Source of the DNA: Kitasatospora fiedleri
GTDB taxonomy: Bacteria > Actinomycetota > Actinomycetes > Streptomycetales > Streptomycetaceae
Length of the DNA stretch: 64,000 bases
Direction of reading: 5' to 3'
Assembly: GCF_948472415.1 (NCBI RefSeq)
Contig: NZ_OX419519.1
Span: 5,485,001 to 5,549,000 of the forward strand
The notes under the pieces are model-generated. The model was not told where the DNA came from and did no database searches. It was given only the letters and a program-made list of their open reading frames with translations. The position numbers and the translations under genes were made by a program. This document shows, piece by piece, positions 31,350 to 40,227 of the stretch (its first letter is position 1; every line of letters starts with the position of its first letter).

Positions 31350-32480
31350 CTACGCGTCGTCCCAGTTGAAGAAGCGCCAGGCGACGGCGCACAGCACCGC
31401 CGTGAAGGCCAGCAGGATGCCCATCGCGGGCAGCGCCTCGGCCAGGCCGCCGCCCTGGCTGAGCACCGACTTGGCGGGCACGATCAGGTAGCGCAGCGGC
31501 AGCGCCCGGGAGATGTCCTGGAGCCAGCCCGGCGCGAAGTCCAGCGGGATGAACGCGCCGCCGAGGAAGGACATCGGCAGGATGATCAGCTGGTTCATGC
31601 CGTTCGCCGACTCCTCGGTCTTCGCCAGCGAGCCGGTGACCAGGCCGATCGACATGAACGCCAGGGTGGCGCAGACCACCAGCGGGAACACCAGCCACCA
31701 GTTGCCGGTGAGCTTGAGCCCGAAGTAGTCGATCTGCGCGACCAGCAGGAACAGCGCGGTCTGGGCGAGCGCGACCAGCACGCTGACCAGCACCCGGGCG
31801 CCGACGATGGTGCCCGCCGAGATCGGCGCCAGCCGCAGCCGGCGCAGCACCCGCTTCTTGCGCCAGGTGACCAGGGTGAACGACGCGCCGTAGACCGCGC
31901 CCATGGCGACGGCGTAGGCGAGCAGGCCCGGGGTCAGGTACTGGATCGGCTTGGTCGAGTCGTCCTCCACCTTGGAGGCGTCCAGGGTGTACTTCGGCGC
32001 GACGTTCGAGGCCGCCTGGTTGGCGCCCTGCACCAGGGCGTTGACGATGCCCTGCACGGTGGCGGACTTGACCTGGTCGGCCTGGCTGAAGCGGAGCACC
32101 AGGGTGCCGTCCGGCTGCTCCGTGACCAGCCCGTCCAGGTCGCCCTTCCTGACCTTGGCGAGGGCGTCCGCCTCGTTCAGGTCGGTGGTGATCTCCAGCG
32201 CCTCCAGCGCGCCCTCGGCGTGGGCCCGGGCGTCGTCCAGCACCTTGACCTGGCCGATCTCGGCGACCTTCACGTGGGTGCTGCCGCCGCCCTTGTAGAG
32301 GACGCCGAACAGCAGCAGGAACATCAGCGGCAGCGCGAGGGTGAAGAACAGCGTGCCCTTGTCGCGGACGAAGCCCAGCAGCATCACCCGGGAGAGGCCG
32401 ACGAAGGCGTTGGCCCGCTCGCGCTCGCCCCCGCCGGCGGGCGCGGGGGCCGGAGTACGGGCCTGTTCGGTGGCGGTCAT
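31350..32480 (-). CDS. ABC-2 type exporter permease
   Basis: A 376-aa membrane protein of the ABC-2 family. One helix lies near residues 40-60, then a large extracytoplasmic domain (about 65-185) and five helices from about 190 to 370. The segments TLFFTLALPLMFLLLFGVLY and MNQLIILPMSFLGGAFIPLDFAPGWLQ are typical of drug or polysaccharide exporters of the YhgE/DrrB type. Its ATG overlaps the TGA of the ATPase gene by 4 bp (ATGA), so translation is coupled. The substrate is not evident. Confidence 0.92.
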   Translation of the reverse strand: MTATEQARTPAPAPAGGGERERANAFVGLSRVMLLGFVRDKGTLFFTLALPLMFLLLFGVLYKGGGSTHVKVAEIGQVKVLDDARAHAEGALEALEITTDLNEADALAKVRKGDLDGLVTEQPDGTLVLRFSQADQVKSATVQGIVNALVQGANQAASNVAPKYTLDASKVEDDSTKPIQYLTPGLLAYAVAMGAVYGASFTLVTWRKKRVLRRLRLAPISAGTIVGARVLVSVLVALAQTALFLLVAQIDYFGLKLTGNWWLVFPLVVCATLAFMSIGLVTGSLAKTEESANGMNQLIILPMSFLGGAFIPLDFAPGWLQDISRALPLRYLIVPAKSVLSQGGGLAEALPAMGILLAFTAVLCAVAWRFFNWDDA

Positions 32481-33394
32481 GCCCGGTACTCCCGTCCGGT
32501 CAGCTGGAGGAAGACGTCCTCCAGGGTGGCGCCGCGGACTTCGAGGCCGCGCAGCGCGTTCTGCTCGGCCAGTACGGACAGCACCGGCCCGGGCTCGGCG
32601 GTGGACAGCGCCAGCGTGACGCCGTCGTCCTCCAGGTTGGTGTACACGGCGCCCGCGGCGGTGAGCAGTTCGCGGGCCCGCTCGGCGCTCACCTGCCCGG
32701 ACTCGATCCGGACCCGGACGGTGTCGTCGATCTCGCGGACCAGCGCGGCGGGGGCGCCGGTCTTCAGCACCCTGCCGTGGTCCATCACCGCGACGCGGTC
32801 GCAGAGGATCTCCGCCTCGTCCAGGTAGTGGGTGGTCAGCAGCACGGTGCGGCCCTCGGCGTTGATGTCGCGCAGCAGGTCCCACAGGTTGCGGCGGGCC
32901 TGCGGGTCGAGGCCGGTGGTCGGCTCGTCCAGGAAGACCAGCTCCGGGTCGTGCACCAGCGCGCAGGCGATGGACAGGCGCTGGGCCTGGCCGCCGGACA
33001 TCTTGTCGGTCAGCACGTTCGCGGACTCGGTCAGGCCGACCCGCTCCAGCATCGCGTCGGCGGCCTTCGGGCCGATGCCGTAGAACGAGGCGAAGGTGCG
33101 GATGGTCTCGCGCGCGGACAGCTTGGTGAAGAACGCGGACGCCTGGAACTGCACGCCGATCCGCGGCAGCAGCTTCGGGTTGCGCGGCCACGGCGACAGG
33201 CCGAGCAGTTCGACCCGTCCCTCGTCGGCCTCCCGGATGCCCTCCAGGATCTCCAGGGTGGTCGTCTTGCCGGCGCCGTTCGGTCCGAGCAGGCCGTAGA
33301 ACTCGCCAGTCCTGACGGACAGTGAGACCCCGTCCACGGCCTGGACATCCCCGTACCGCTTCCGGATTCCGTCAGCGGTTATTGCATCGCTCAT
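32477..33394 (-). CDS. ABC transporter ATP-binding protein (DrrA-like)
   Basis: A 305-aa ATPase of the DrrA/CcmA class. Walker A GPNGAGKTTT is near residue 40, the signature MSGGQAQRLS near 138, Walker B LVFLDEPTTGLD near 158, and the H-loop TTHYLDEAE near 192. A C-terminal regulatory extension of about 85 residues follows, as in exporters for antibiotics or lipids. It forms a two-gene exporter with the downstream permease (4-bp overlap). ATG at 33394 (MSDAITADGIRKRYG) begins the domain; upstream codons are unlikely. Confidence 0.94.
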   Translation of the reverse strand: MSDAITADGIRKRYGDVQAVDGVSLSVRTGEFYGLLGPNGAGKTTTLEILEGIREADEGRVELLGLSPWPRNPKLLPRIGVQFQASAFFTKLSARETIRTFASFYGIGPKAADAMLERVGLTESANVLTDKMSGGQAQRLSIACALVHDPELVFLDEPTTGLDPQARRNLWDLLRDINAEGRTVLLTTHYLDEAEILCDRVAVMDHGRVLKTGAPAALVREIDDTVRVRIESGQVSAERARELLTAAGAVYTNLEDDGVTLALSTAEPGPVLSVLAEQNALRGLEVRGATLEDVFLQLTGREYRA

Positions 33395-33479
33395 GGGGCG
33401 AAGCGTAGGCGGTCGGGGCCGCCCCACGAGCATTTTTGTGCGAATCCTGAGCTTGCGGGACGGTCGGGCGGACGCGGCG

Positions 33480-33513
33480 GCCCGCGCCGGGGAGTGAACT
33501 CCCCCGGCACGGG
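33480..33513 (-). terminator. Terminator of the FHA-VWA-PP2C-PknG operon
   Basis: An imperfect stem pairs CCGGGGAGT with ACTCCCCCGG, extended by GCCCG/CGGGC with one mismatch. It lies 68-101 bp past the FHA gene stop on the minus strand and upstream of the ABC exporter, marking the probable end of the signalling operon. Confidence 0.65.
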
Positions 33514-33580
33514 CCGGTCGTGACATGGCGTCAGCGCGCGGTCCGGCGGCCCGGCCGTCGGGCGGGCCGCCGGTGCGGGG

Positions 33581-35082
33581 TCAGGCCAGGTGCACCGTGA
33601 TGGTGGTCCAGGCGCCGACGTGAATCCGGTCGCCGTCGTTCAGCGGGATCGCGGTGTGCGGCGGCAGGGTGTCCGGGCCGCCGTTCATGGTGGTGCCGTT
33701 GGTGGAGTCCTGGTCGACCACCACCCAGCTGCCGTCCGGCTGCTCGGCCAGCAGGGCGTGGTGGTGCGAGGCGCCCGGGTCCTCCGGGGCGACCGACAGG
33801 TCGATCTCCGGCACGGTGCCGCGCTGCTGGCTGCGCCGCCCGATCCGCAGCTGGCCGCGGCCGGTCAGCGGAATCCGCCGCTCCGAGGTGTACTGCGGGA
33901 AGTACAGGCCGGCTGCCTCCGGGCCGCTGCGGGTCATCATGTCGGTGAAGTAGTCGTGGTCGGGCGCCACCACGGCGAACCAGGTGGCCCGCTGCTGCGG
34001 CGCGCCGCCCGGCTGCCCGGGCGGGGTGAGCCGGAACGACGTCCCGGAGTCCGGGCCGGGCTGCGAGCGGTGGCCCGCCGGGGGAGCGGACGGCTCGGCG
34101 TACACCGGTCCGGTGCGCTCGTAGTCGACGTCCGGGAACCCCGCGGCCGAGGGCTTGTCGAACGACGGCGCGGACGGCGCGGAGGCCGCGGCCTGGGCGG
34201 CCTGCGCACCCGGGTAACCGGGCCGCTCGTACGGCGAGGGCGACTGGTGCTGCTGCGGGGCGTGCTGCTGCGGCTGCTGGTGCTGCTGCTGGGGACGCTC
34301 GTACAGCGACTGCTGCGACTGCTGCGACTGCGGTGGCTGCGACGGCTGCTGCTGGGCGTGCGGCTGCTCGTACGGGGCCCGCTGCTGCTGCTCGTACGGC
34401 TGCTGGTGCTGTTGCGGCTGCTGCTGCGGACGCTCGTACGGCGACTGCGGCGGGGCCGGCGGGTCGAACCCGGTCGGCGGGGCCGGGGGCGCGGCGGCGG
34501 GCGGCGGGAAGCCGTAGCTCTGCTGCTGGTGCTGGTGCTGGTGCTGCTGCTGCGGGGCGGGCGCGGTGCCCGGCGGGCGGGCGGAGGTGGCCAGGTTGTA
34601 GTCGTAGCCGCACTCCTCGCAGTACCGGCCGGTCTGCGGGCTGCGGCAGATCGGGCAGGTGACCAGGCCGGTGGTGGCCGGGGGCGGCGGCGGAGCACCG
34701 TACGGGCCGGGGGCGCCGGGCCCGCCGGGGGCGCCCGCGGCGGGCCCGGTGGGCGTGCCGGCGGGCGGCGTCTGGGTGCGGCGCGGCTCGAAGTAGCCGC
34801 CGCCACCGGCCGGGGTGCCGGACGGCGGGGTGCTGCCCGGGCCGACCGGGGGTAGCCGGAGGAGGTGTACGCGGGCGGGGCCGGCGGCGCGGCGGGGCCG
34901 CCGGGGCGGTGCTGGCCGCCGGCGGGCTGGCCCTGGGCACCGGGCTGGCCCTGGGCGCCGGGCTGGGCCGGACCGTTCGGAAAACCGGGGATCGCCAGGC
35001 CGGGCGGCGGCGTCATCGGGAAGCCGCAGTAGTCGCACCAGTCCTCGGCCTGTGACTCGTGTCCCCTAGGGCAGATCGGCAT
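33581..35082 (-). CDS. Zinc-ribbon/FHA domain protein (single-base frameshift near residue 77)
   Basis: The 3' frame encodes a Gln/Pro-rich linker and a C-terminal FHA domain (IGRRSQQRGTVPEIDLSV, then SHHHALL, then DSTNGTTMNG), which binds phosphothreonine. A second zinc ribbon (TCPICR...RYCEECGYDYNL) precedes the linker. The natural N-terminus MPICPRGHESQAEDWCDYCG starts at 35082 in another frame. The two frames join if one C is added to the C5 run at 34848-34852, giving about 500 aa with SSGYPPVGPGS across the junction. This looks like a homopolymer sequencing error or a recent frameshift. Low-complexity Gln-rich repeats cover 34220-34560. Confidence 0.85.
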
Positions 35083-35125
35083 CAGGTCCCCACTCCAGCA
35101 GGTTCGGGTCCGGCGGGTGTCCGGC

Positions 35126-36454
35126 TCACTTCTTCACGCGCACGGTCTTGGTCGACCGGGTCTCGAGTGTCATCGAGTCGGCCTCGCTCACGTTCTTACG
35201 GAACCGAACGGTACCCTCCCGTTCGTCGACCACGTCCACCACCTTCCGCAGCAGCTTGAGGGTGCCCTCGTTGCCGCTGGCGTATGCGAGTCGGACGGCG
35301 GCTCCCAGCTCGGCGGTGGCGCGGTCCAAGTCGCCCGCCCGGTGGGCCTCCAGGCCGCCGCGGATGGCGTCGGCCAGCTCGGCCTGCCCGGTGTAGTGCG
35401 CGACCTGCGGGTTGATCCGGGTCGAGGAGGCCAGGTCGTCCGTCCACACGGCGCGCACCAGTCCCTGGCCGAGCACCTCGGCGGTGCCGTCGGGGTGCGG
35501 CAGGACCAGGCTGATCCGGGCGGCCAGCATCTCGCTGCCGACGGCGGCGGCCGGGACCTCCACGCACACGTGGTAGTCGCGGGACTCGTCGCCCCAGGAA
35601 CCGGTCGGGTAGTCCCCGGCCCGGGTGCCCGCGTCGGCGCGGCGGCCGGTGAGGTCCTCGACGGCGGGGGCGGCCTGCTTGACGAACTTCACCCGGGCGT
35701 TCGCCGGCGTCCACACCCGCAGGGCGACGTCGGCGACCTGCTTGCCCATGGTGGCGGACATCATCGCGCGGAAGTCCTCGGCCAGGCCGGAGGACTCGGC
35801 GACGATGTCGACGGTGCCGAGCAGCGCGGAGGATATCTTCCGTAGCTCGGCGACCTCCCAGTCGGTGCCGACGCCGCGGCAGTCGGCGGTGAAGTACCCG
35901 GAGGCGGCGTCCAGGGCGCGTTGCAGGTCGGCGGGCCGCTCGTGCTCGTTGCGGCCGTCGGTGAGCAGGACGGCGTGCCGGATGGCCGCCTCCGGGCGGG
36001 AGGCGAACAGCTGCCGCGCCTTGGTGATCCAGCTGCCGATCGCCGTGCCGCCGGACGGCCTGAGCCGGCGCAGCGCGTCCTTGGCCTGCTCGCGGGTGGA
36101 CCGGTCGGCGACGGCGAGGCGGCCGTTGCCCGGGTAGACGTCGCCCGCCTCGTGGGTGCCGGCGACCACCGCGAAGGCGACGCCGTCGCGGAGCTCGTCG
36201 ATGGCGGCGGCGGTGGCCTCGCGGGCGTGCCGCATCTTGCCGTCCGGGTGCTCCATGGAACCGGAGCAGTCGATCACCAGCACCACGGCGGCGTCCGGCC
36301 CGCAGGCGCCGATCGGGCGCCCGCCGGAGGTGCCGCCGCCGGTCGCGGTCACCGTGACGATGGCGTTGACCTCCCGGGCGCCCTGGGCGAGGTACTCGTT
36401 CTGGAAGACGTCGACGTCGAACCGGGGCGCGTCGGGCTTGGACAACGAGGCCAT
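35126..36454 (-). CDS. von Willebrand factor type A (VWA) domain protein
   Basis: A 442-aa soluble protein. The VWA domain spans about residues 50-230, with an intact MIDAS metal site: VLVIDCSGSMEHP (DxSGS), SGGTAIGSWI (the threonine) and LLTDGRNEHE (the aspartate). The C-terminal 200 residues have a mixed alpha/beta part and a helical end. There is no signal peptide, so it acts in the cytoplasm, perhaps assembling with the phosphorylated FHA protein encoded next. It lies between the FHA and PP2C genes and runs with them on the minus strand. Confidence 0.92.
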   Translation of the reverse strand: MASLSKPDAPRFDVDVFQNEYLAQGAREVNAIVTVTATGGGTSGGRPIGACGPDAAVVLVIDCSGSMEHPDGKMRHAREATAAAIDELRDGVAFAVVAGTHEAGDVYPGNGRLAVADRSTREQAKDALRRLRPSGGTAIGSWITKARQLFASRPEAAIRHAVLLTDGRNEHERPADLQRALDAASGYFTADCRGVGTDWEVAELRKISSALLGTVDIVAESSGLAEDFRAMMSATMGKQVADVALRVWTPANARVKFVKQAAPAVEDLTGRRADAGTRAGDYPTGSWGDESRDYHVCVEVPAAAVGSEMLAARISLVLPHPDGTAEVLGQGLVRAVWTDDLASSTRINPQVAHYTGQAELADAIRGGLEAHRAGDLDRATAELGAAVRLAYASGNEGTLKLLRKVVDVVDEREGTVRFRKNVSEADSMTLETRSTKTVRVKK

Positions 36455-36493
36455 GCGGAGAGCTCCTGTCGAGGGCGCGGAGGGTCGGAAGGG

Positions 36494-37771
36494 TCAGTTC
36501 CCGGCCGGTCCGGCACCCGGTGCCCCGGCCGGCGCGGCGGCGGGCGGCGGCGGGACGGCGGGTGCGGGCGGGGCGGCCGGCGGGGCGACGGGTGCGGGCG
36601 GGGCGGCCGGCGGGACGGCGGGTGCGGGCGGTGCGGTGGGCGGCGCGGCGGGGGCCGCCGGAACCGCGGCGGCGACCGGGCGCAGCGGGACGGTGGCGTC
36701 CGGGTCGGCGGCGCGCGGCAGCGGCACGTCGAGCAGGGTGGCGTCGTGGACGGCCGGCGCGGTCGGCGGGTCGATCGGCAGCACCGCGACGGTGATGTTG
36801 TCGTGCCCGCCGCGCTCGACCGCGAACCGCACCAGCTCCCGGGCGGTGGCCAGCGGTTCGGCGCGGGCGTCGGTCCGGACGAAGAACGCCAGGTCGGTGG
36901 CGGCCTCGGCGTAGTTCCACAGGCCGTCGGTGCAGATCAGCAGCACCCCGGGGACGTGCGGGGTGAAGCTGACGGTGTGCGGGTCGAGGTCCTCGGCGTC
37001 GGCGCCGAGCCAGCCGGTGATGGCGTGGGCGCGCGGGTCGGCGTACGCCTCGGCCTCGGCCATCAGGTTGGCGGCGACCATCCGGGCCGCCCAGGAGTCG
37101 TCCTCGGTGAGCCGGTACGGCTCGGCGGACTCGCGGTCGTCCGGAATCCAGTAGGCCCGGGTGTCGCCGACCCAGCCGATGGTGACCAGGCCACCGGAGC
37201 TGACCGCGCTGACGTAGGTGCAGGCCGGCGCGTTGCTGTGCCGGCCGTCGGGGGCGGTGCCGTCGTGGGCGAGCGCGGTGACGGCCCGGTTGGCGGCGCC
37301 GATCGCCTCGCGCATCGCCTGCCCGGGCTCGCGGCCGACCGCCAGCGCGGCGACCAGCGAGTCGGCGGCGGCGGTGACGGCGGCGGCGGACGCCTCGTCC
37401 GGGCGGGACGAGGAGGACACCCCGTCGCAGACCACGGCGAGCACGGCGGGCGCGCCGTCCGGGCCCTCGGCGGCGGCGACGGTGAACGCGTCCTCGTTGC
37501 GGTGGTGCCGCAGGCCGCGGTCGGAGACCGCCGCGACACCGGCCGACTCCAGCTCCTGGTGGTCGCGTTCGCGCGGCTGGGCCTGCCCGCAGCGCTGGCA
37601 CCAGCCGTCCGCGAGCTCGGCGGAGCCGCAGTGCGGGCAGCTGGGCACGACGGGCAGGTCGCGCAGGGTCGGCGGTCCGGTCAGGGCGGTGCCGCAGGCC
37701 CCGCAGAAGGCGTCCTGGGGCCCCAGTGGTTCGGCACAGTTCGGGCACTCGGTCTGCTGCGGCATGCTCAC
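36494..37771 (-). CDS. PP2C-family phosphatase with two N-terminal zinc ribbons
   Basis: A 425-aa protein. Two CxxC-CxxC zinc ribbons come first (Cys9, 12, 23, 26 and Cys45, 48, 58, 61), then a complete PP2C domain: SDRGLRHHRNEDAF, VVCDGVSSSS, GWVGDTRAYW, ICTDGLWNYAE and HDNITVAVL hold the metal ligands. A Pro/Ala tail of about 75 residues follows, encoded by a 30-bp tandem repeat. The start is a GTG at 37771 whose GTGA overlaps the PknG stop, which ties synthesis of phosphatase to kinase. It should reverse PknG-type phosphorylation. Confidence 0.93.
   Translation of the reverse strand: MSMPQQTECPNCAEPLGPQDAFCGACGTALTGPPTLRDLPVVPSCPHCGSAELADGWCQRCGQAQPRERDHQELESAGVAAVSDRGLRHHRNEDAFTVAAAEGPDGAPAVLAVVCDGVSSSSRPDEASAAAVTAAADSLVAALAVGREPGQAMREAIGAANRAVTALAHDGTAPDGRHSNAPACTYVSAVSSGGLVTIGWVGDTRAYWIPDDRESAEPYRLTEDDSWAARMVAANLMAEAEAYADPRAHAITGWLGADAEDLDPHTVSFTPHVPGVLLICTDGLWNYAEAATDLAFFVRTDARAEPLATARELVRFAVERGGHDNITVAVLPIDPPTAPAVHDATLLDVPLPRAADPDATVPLRPVAAAVPAAPAAPPTAPPAPAVPPAAPPAPVAPPAAPPAPAVPPPPAAAPAGAPGAGPAGN
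36551..36640 (-). repeat. 30-bp tandem repeat in the PP2C tail
   Basis: Three imperfect 30-bp units (period seen at 36561, 36591 and 36621) encode the Pro/Ala-rich PPAPAVPPAA motif near the C-terminus of the phosphatase. Such tracts vary between strains. Confidence 0.75.
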
Positions 37772-40227
37772 ACCCATGTCCTGGGGCGGGCCCGGTTGGC
37801 CCGTTCCACCCACTCGATCCTCGTCTCGGCCCGGTCGGACAACCGCGCCAACATTCGGTAGGAGTGTTCCAGGGCGAGCCTCAGTTCCCGTTCCGCGGCG
37901 GGATGTCCCAGCACGGTCAGCGTGGCGGGCCTCCCGGCGGCCCCCGCCAGCACCCAGTTCAGCGCCGAGTCCAGTACCTCGACGGCGAGTTCCTCGTGCC
38001 GCCGGGCGTCCAGGGTCAGCGCCGCCAGCCGGTCGGAGCTGTCGGCGAGCTCGGCGGCCAGCGGCTCGGTGGCGGCCCGGCCGCGCAGCCGGGCCCGGAC
38101 CGCGCCGATCCGGGCGGCGGTCCAGTGCGCGGAGCTCTCCGGCACGGCCTCCAGCGCGGTGACCGCGCCCGCCCGGTCGCCGTCCGCGAGCCGGACCCGG
38201 GCCAGCCCGAACGCGGCGCTCACGAAGGACCGGTCCACGGTGCCGACCAGGGCGTAGTACCCGGCGGCGGCCGCGGTGTCGCCGAGCAGCTCGGCGCAGA
38301 CCGCGAGCGCCAGCTTGGGCGCGCTCTCGCCGGGGAACGCGTCGTACAGCGCCTCGAAGGAGTCGCGGGCCTCGGCGGCCCGGTCGGCGGCGAGCGCGGT
38401 CAGCCCCCGGTGCCACACCACCCGCCACTCACCGGGGTGCTCGGCCTCCAGGGCGGCCAGCACCCCGGCGGCGGCCGCGGCGTCGCCGAGCTCCAGGTGG
38501 GTGCGCAGCTCCCGCAGCCGCAGTTCGGTCGAGCCGACGCCGGCCGCCCGGAGCACGGCCAGCGCCTCGGCGGGCGCGGCGGGCAGCGCGGCCAGCAGGC
38601 CCGCGGCCGGGTCGGCCGGGTCGGCCAGCGGCGCGGGCAGCGCCAGCGCGGCGGCCCGGGCCTGCGGCGGACGCTCGGCCAACTCGGTGTCGACCACCCG
38701 CAGTTCCGGCCCGAACAGGGCGGAGGGCGCGGGCCTGGCCTGCCCGTCCTGCAGGCTCAGCACCTCGCGCAGCACGCCGATCAGCTGCCCGGCCATCTCC
38801 TCGGCGGAGCCGAACCGGCGGGCCGGGTCCGGATCGGTGGCGCGCACCAGCAGGCGGTGGAAGGACTCGTAGCGGGCGAACACCTCCACCTCCTCCTCCG
38901 GGCCCGGCAGCTCGTGCCGCCAGCGGTCGGTGTAGCCGCGGAAGTCGAAGGTCAGCACGGCCAGCGTGCGGGCCACCGTGTACAGGTCGGAGGAGGGCGA
39001 GGGGCCGGCGGTGGCGATCTCCGGGGCCTGGTAGCCGACGGTGCCGTAGATCGGGCCGTCGTCGTCGTGCCGGCGGACCGCGCCCAGGTCGATGATCTTG
39101 AGCATGTCGTCCGACTGGATCACGTTGTCCAGCTTGAAGTCGCAGTACACCAGCCCGCGGGCGTGCAGGTAGCCGAGCGCGGGCAGCGCCGCCAGCGCGT
39201 ACGCCAGCGCCTGCTCGACCGGCAGCGGCTCGCGCCGCCCGTCCGCGGCGCGGCGCTCGTTGGCGATGTCCTTCAGCGACTTGCCGCCGACGTACTCCAT
39301 CACGATGTAGCCGTCGGCGACGCCGGTCCGGGCGTCCGGGTGCTCGACGAAGTTGATGATCCGGACGATGTTCGGGTGGTCGACCTCGGCCAGGAACCGC
39401 CGCTCGGCGATCGCCACCGCCAGCGCGTCCTCGTCCCCGGTGTCCAGCAGGCCCTTGAGCACCACCCAGCGGTCGTTCACCCGGCGGTCCACCGCCAGGT
39501 AGATCCAGCCCAGGCCGCCGTGCGCCAGGCAGCCCATCACCTCGTACTGGCCGCCCACCAGGTCGCCGCGCCCCAGCTTCGGGCTGAACGAGTACGGGGT
39601 GCCGCACTTGGTGCAGAAGCCCTCCGGGCGGCCCGGACGGCCGTCCTTCTCCCGGCCCACCGGCTGGTCGCAGCGCGAGCAGAAGCGCTTGCGCTCCGGC
39701 ACCTCCGGGTTCGCCAGCACCGCCAGCGCCGGGTCCGCGGCCGGCACCGGGGCGATCGCCACCAGGCCCGCCCCCAGGTTGCCGCGCCGGGCAGTGCCCG
39801 TGCCGCCCCGCGAACTGCGCACCGACACCGAACCGCCGCGCGCCGAACGGCTCGACCGGGACCGGCCGGACGAACCGCGCGAGGCACCCGAGGCACCCGG
39901 GCCGGACGGGGCCGGGCCGGAGGACGCCGGGCCGGAGGACGCCGGGCCGGACGGGGTGGAACCGCTGCGCGGGGCGGGGAGCGGGGCGGGTGCTTTCACG
40001 GAATGCGTGGCGGCGAGGCCGCACTCGTCGCAGTAGCCGTCCGGGTCGACGGTGCCCGGGCAGTCGCCGCGCCCGCACGGGCCACCGGTGGCGATGGCGG
40101 TGGCGGGGGTGGGGGCGGGGGTCGCCGAGGGGGTGGTGCCCCGTTCGGGGGCGAGGCCGCACTCGGTGCAGTACCCGTCGGCGTCGATCTCCCCGGCGCA
40201 GCCCGTGCGGGCGCATGCGTCAGCCAT
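37768..40227 (-). CDS. pknG: PknG-type serine/threonine protein kinase
   Basis: An 819-aa soluble kinase with PknG layout. Two N-terminal zinc ribbons have identical spacing (Cys5, 10, 20, 23 and Cys51, 56, 66, 69), followed by a Ser/Gly/Pro linker. A rubredoxin-like pair (FCSRC at 182-186 and FCTKC at 204-208) precedes the kinase domain at about 225-490. The ATP lysine is Lys258 (WVVLKGL), the catalytic loop YCDFKLDN lacks the HRD arginine (Asp363), and the DFG site is DLG (Asp380), all as in PknG. TPR-like helices fill about 560-815. It overlaps the coiled-coil gene by 8 bp and the phosphatase gene by 4 bp. Confidence 0.95.
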   Translation of the reverse strand: MADACARTGCAGEIDADGYCTECGLAPERGTTPSATPAPTPATAIATGGPCGRGDCPGTVDPDGYCDECGLAATHSVKAPAPLPAPRSGSTPSGPASSGPASSGPAPSGPGASGASRGSSGRSRSSRSARGGSVSVRSSRGGTGTARRGNLGAGLVAIAPVPAADPALAVLANPEVPERKRFCSRCDQPVGREKDGRPGRPEGFCTKCGTPYSFSPKLGRGDLVGGQYEVMGCLAHGGLGWIYLAVDRRVNDRWVVLKGLLDTGDEDALAVAIAERRFLAEVDHPNIVRIINFVEHPDARTGVADGYIVMEYVGGKSLKDIANERRAADGRREPLPVEQALAYALAALPALGYLHARGLVYCDFKLDNVIQSDDMLKIIDLGAVRRHDDDGPIYGTVGYQAPEIATAGPSPSSDLYTVARTLAVLTFDFRGYTDRWRHELPGPEEEVEVFARYESFHRLLVRATDPDPARRFGSAEEMAGQLIGVLREVLSLQDGQARPAPSALFGPELRVVDTELAERPPQARAAALALPAPLADPADPAAGLLAALPAAPAEALAVLRAAGVGSTELRLRELRTHLELGDAAAAAGVLAALEAEHPGEWRVVWHRGLTALAADRAAEARDSFEALYDAFPGESAPKLALAVCAELLGDTAAAAGYYALVGTVDRSFVSAAFGLARVRLADGDRAGAVTALEAVPESSAHWTAARIGAVRARLRGRAATEPLAAELADSSDRLAALTLDARRHEELAVEVLDSALNWVLAGAAGRPATLTVLGHPAAERELRLALEHSYRMLARLSDRAETRIEWVERANRARPRTWV

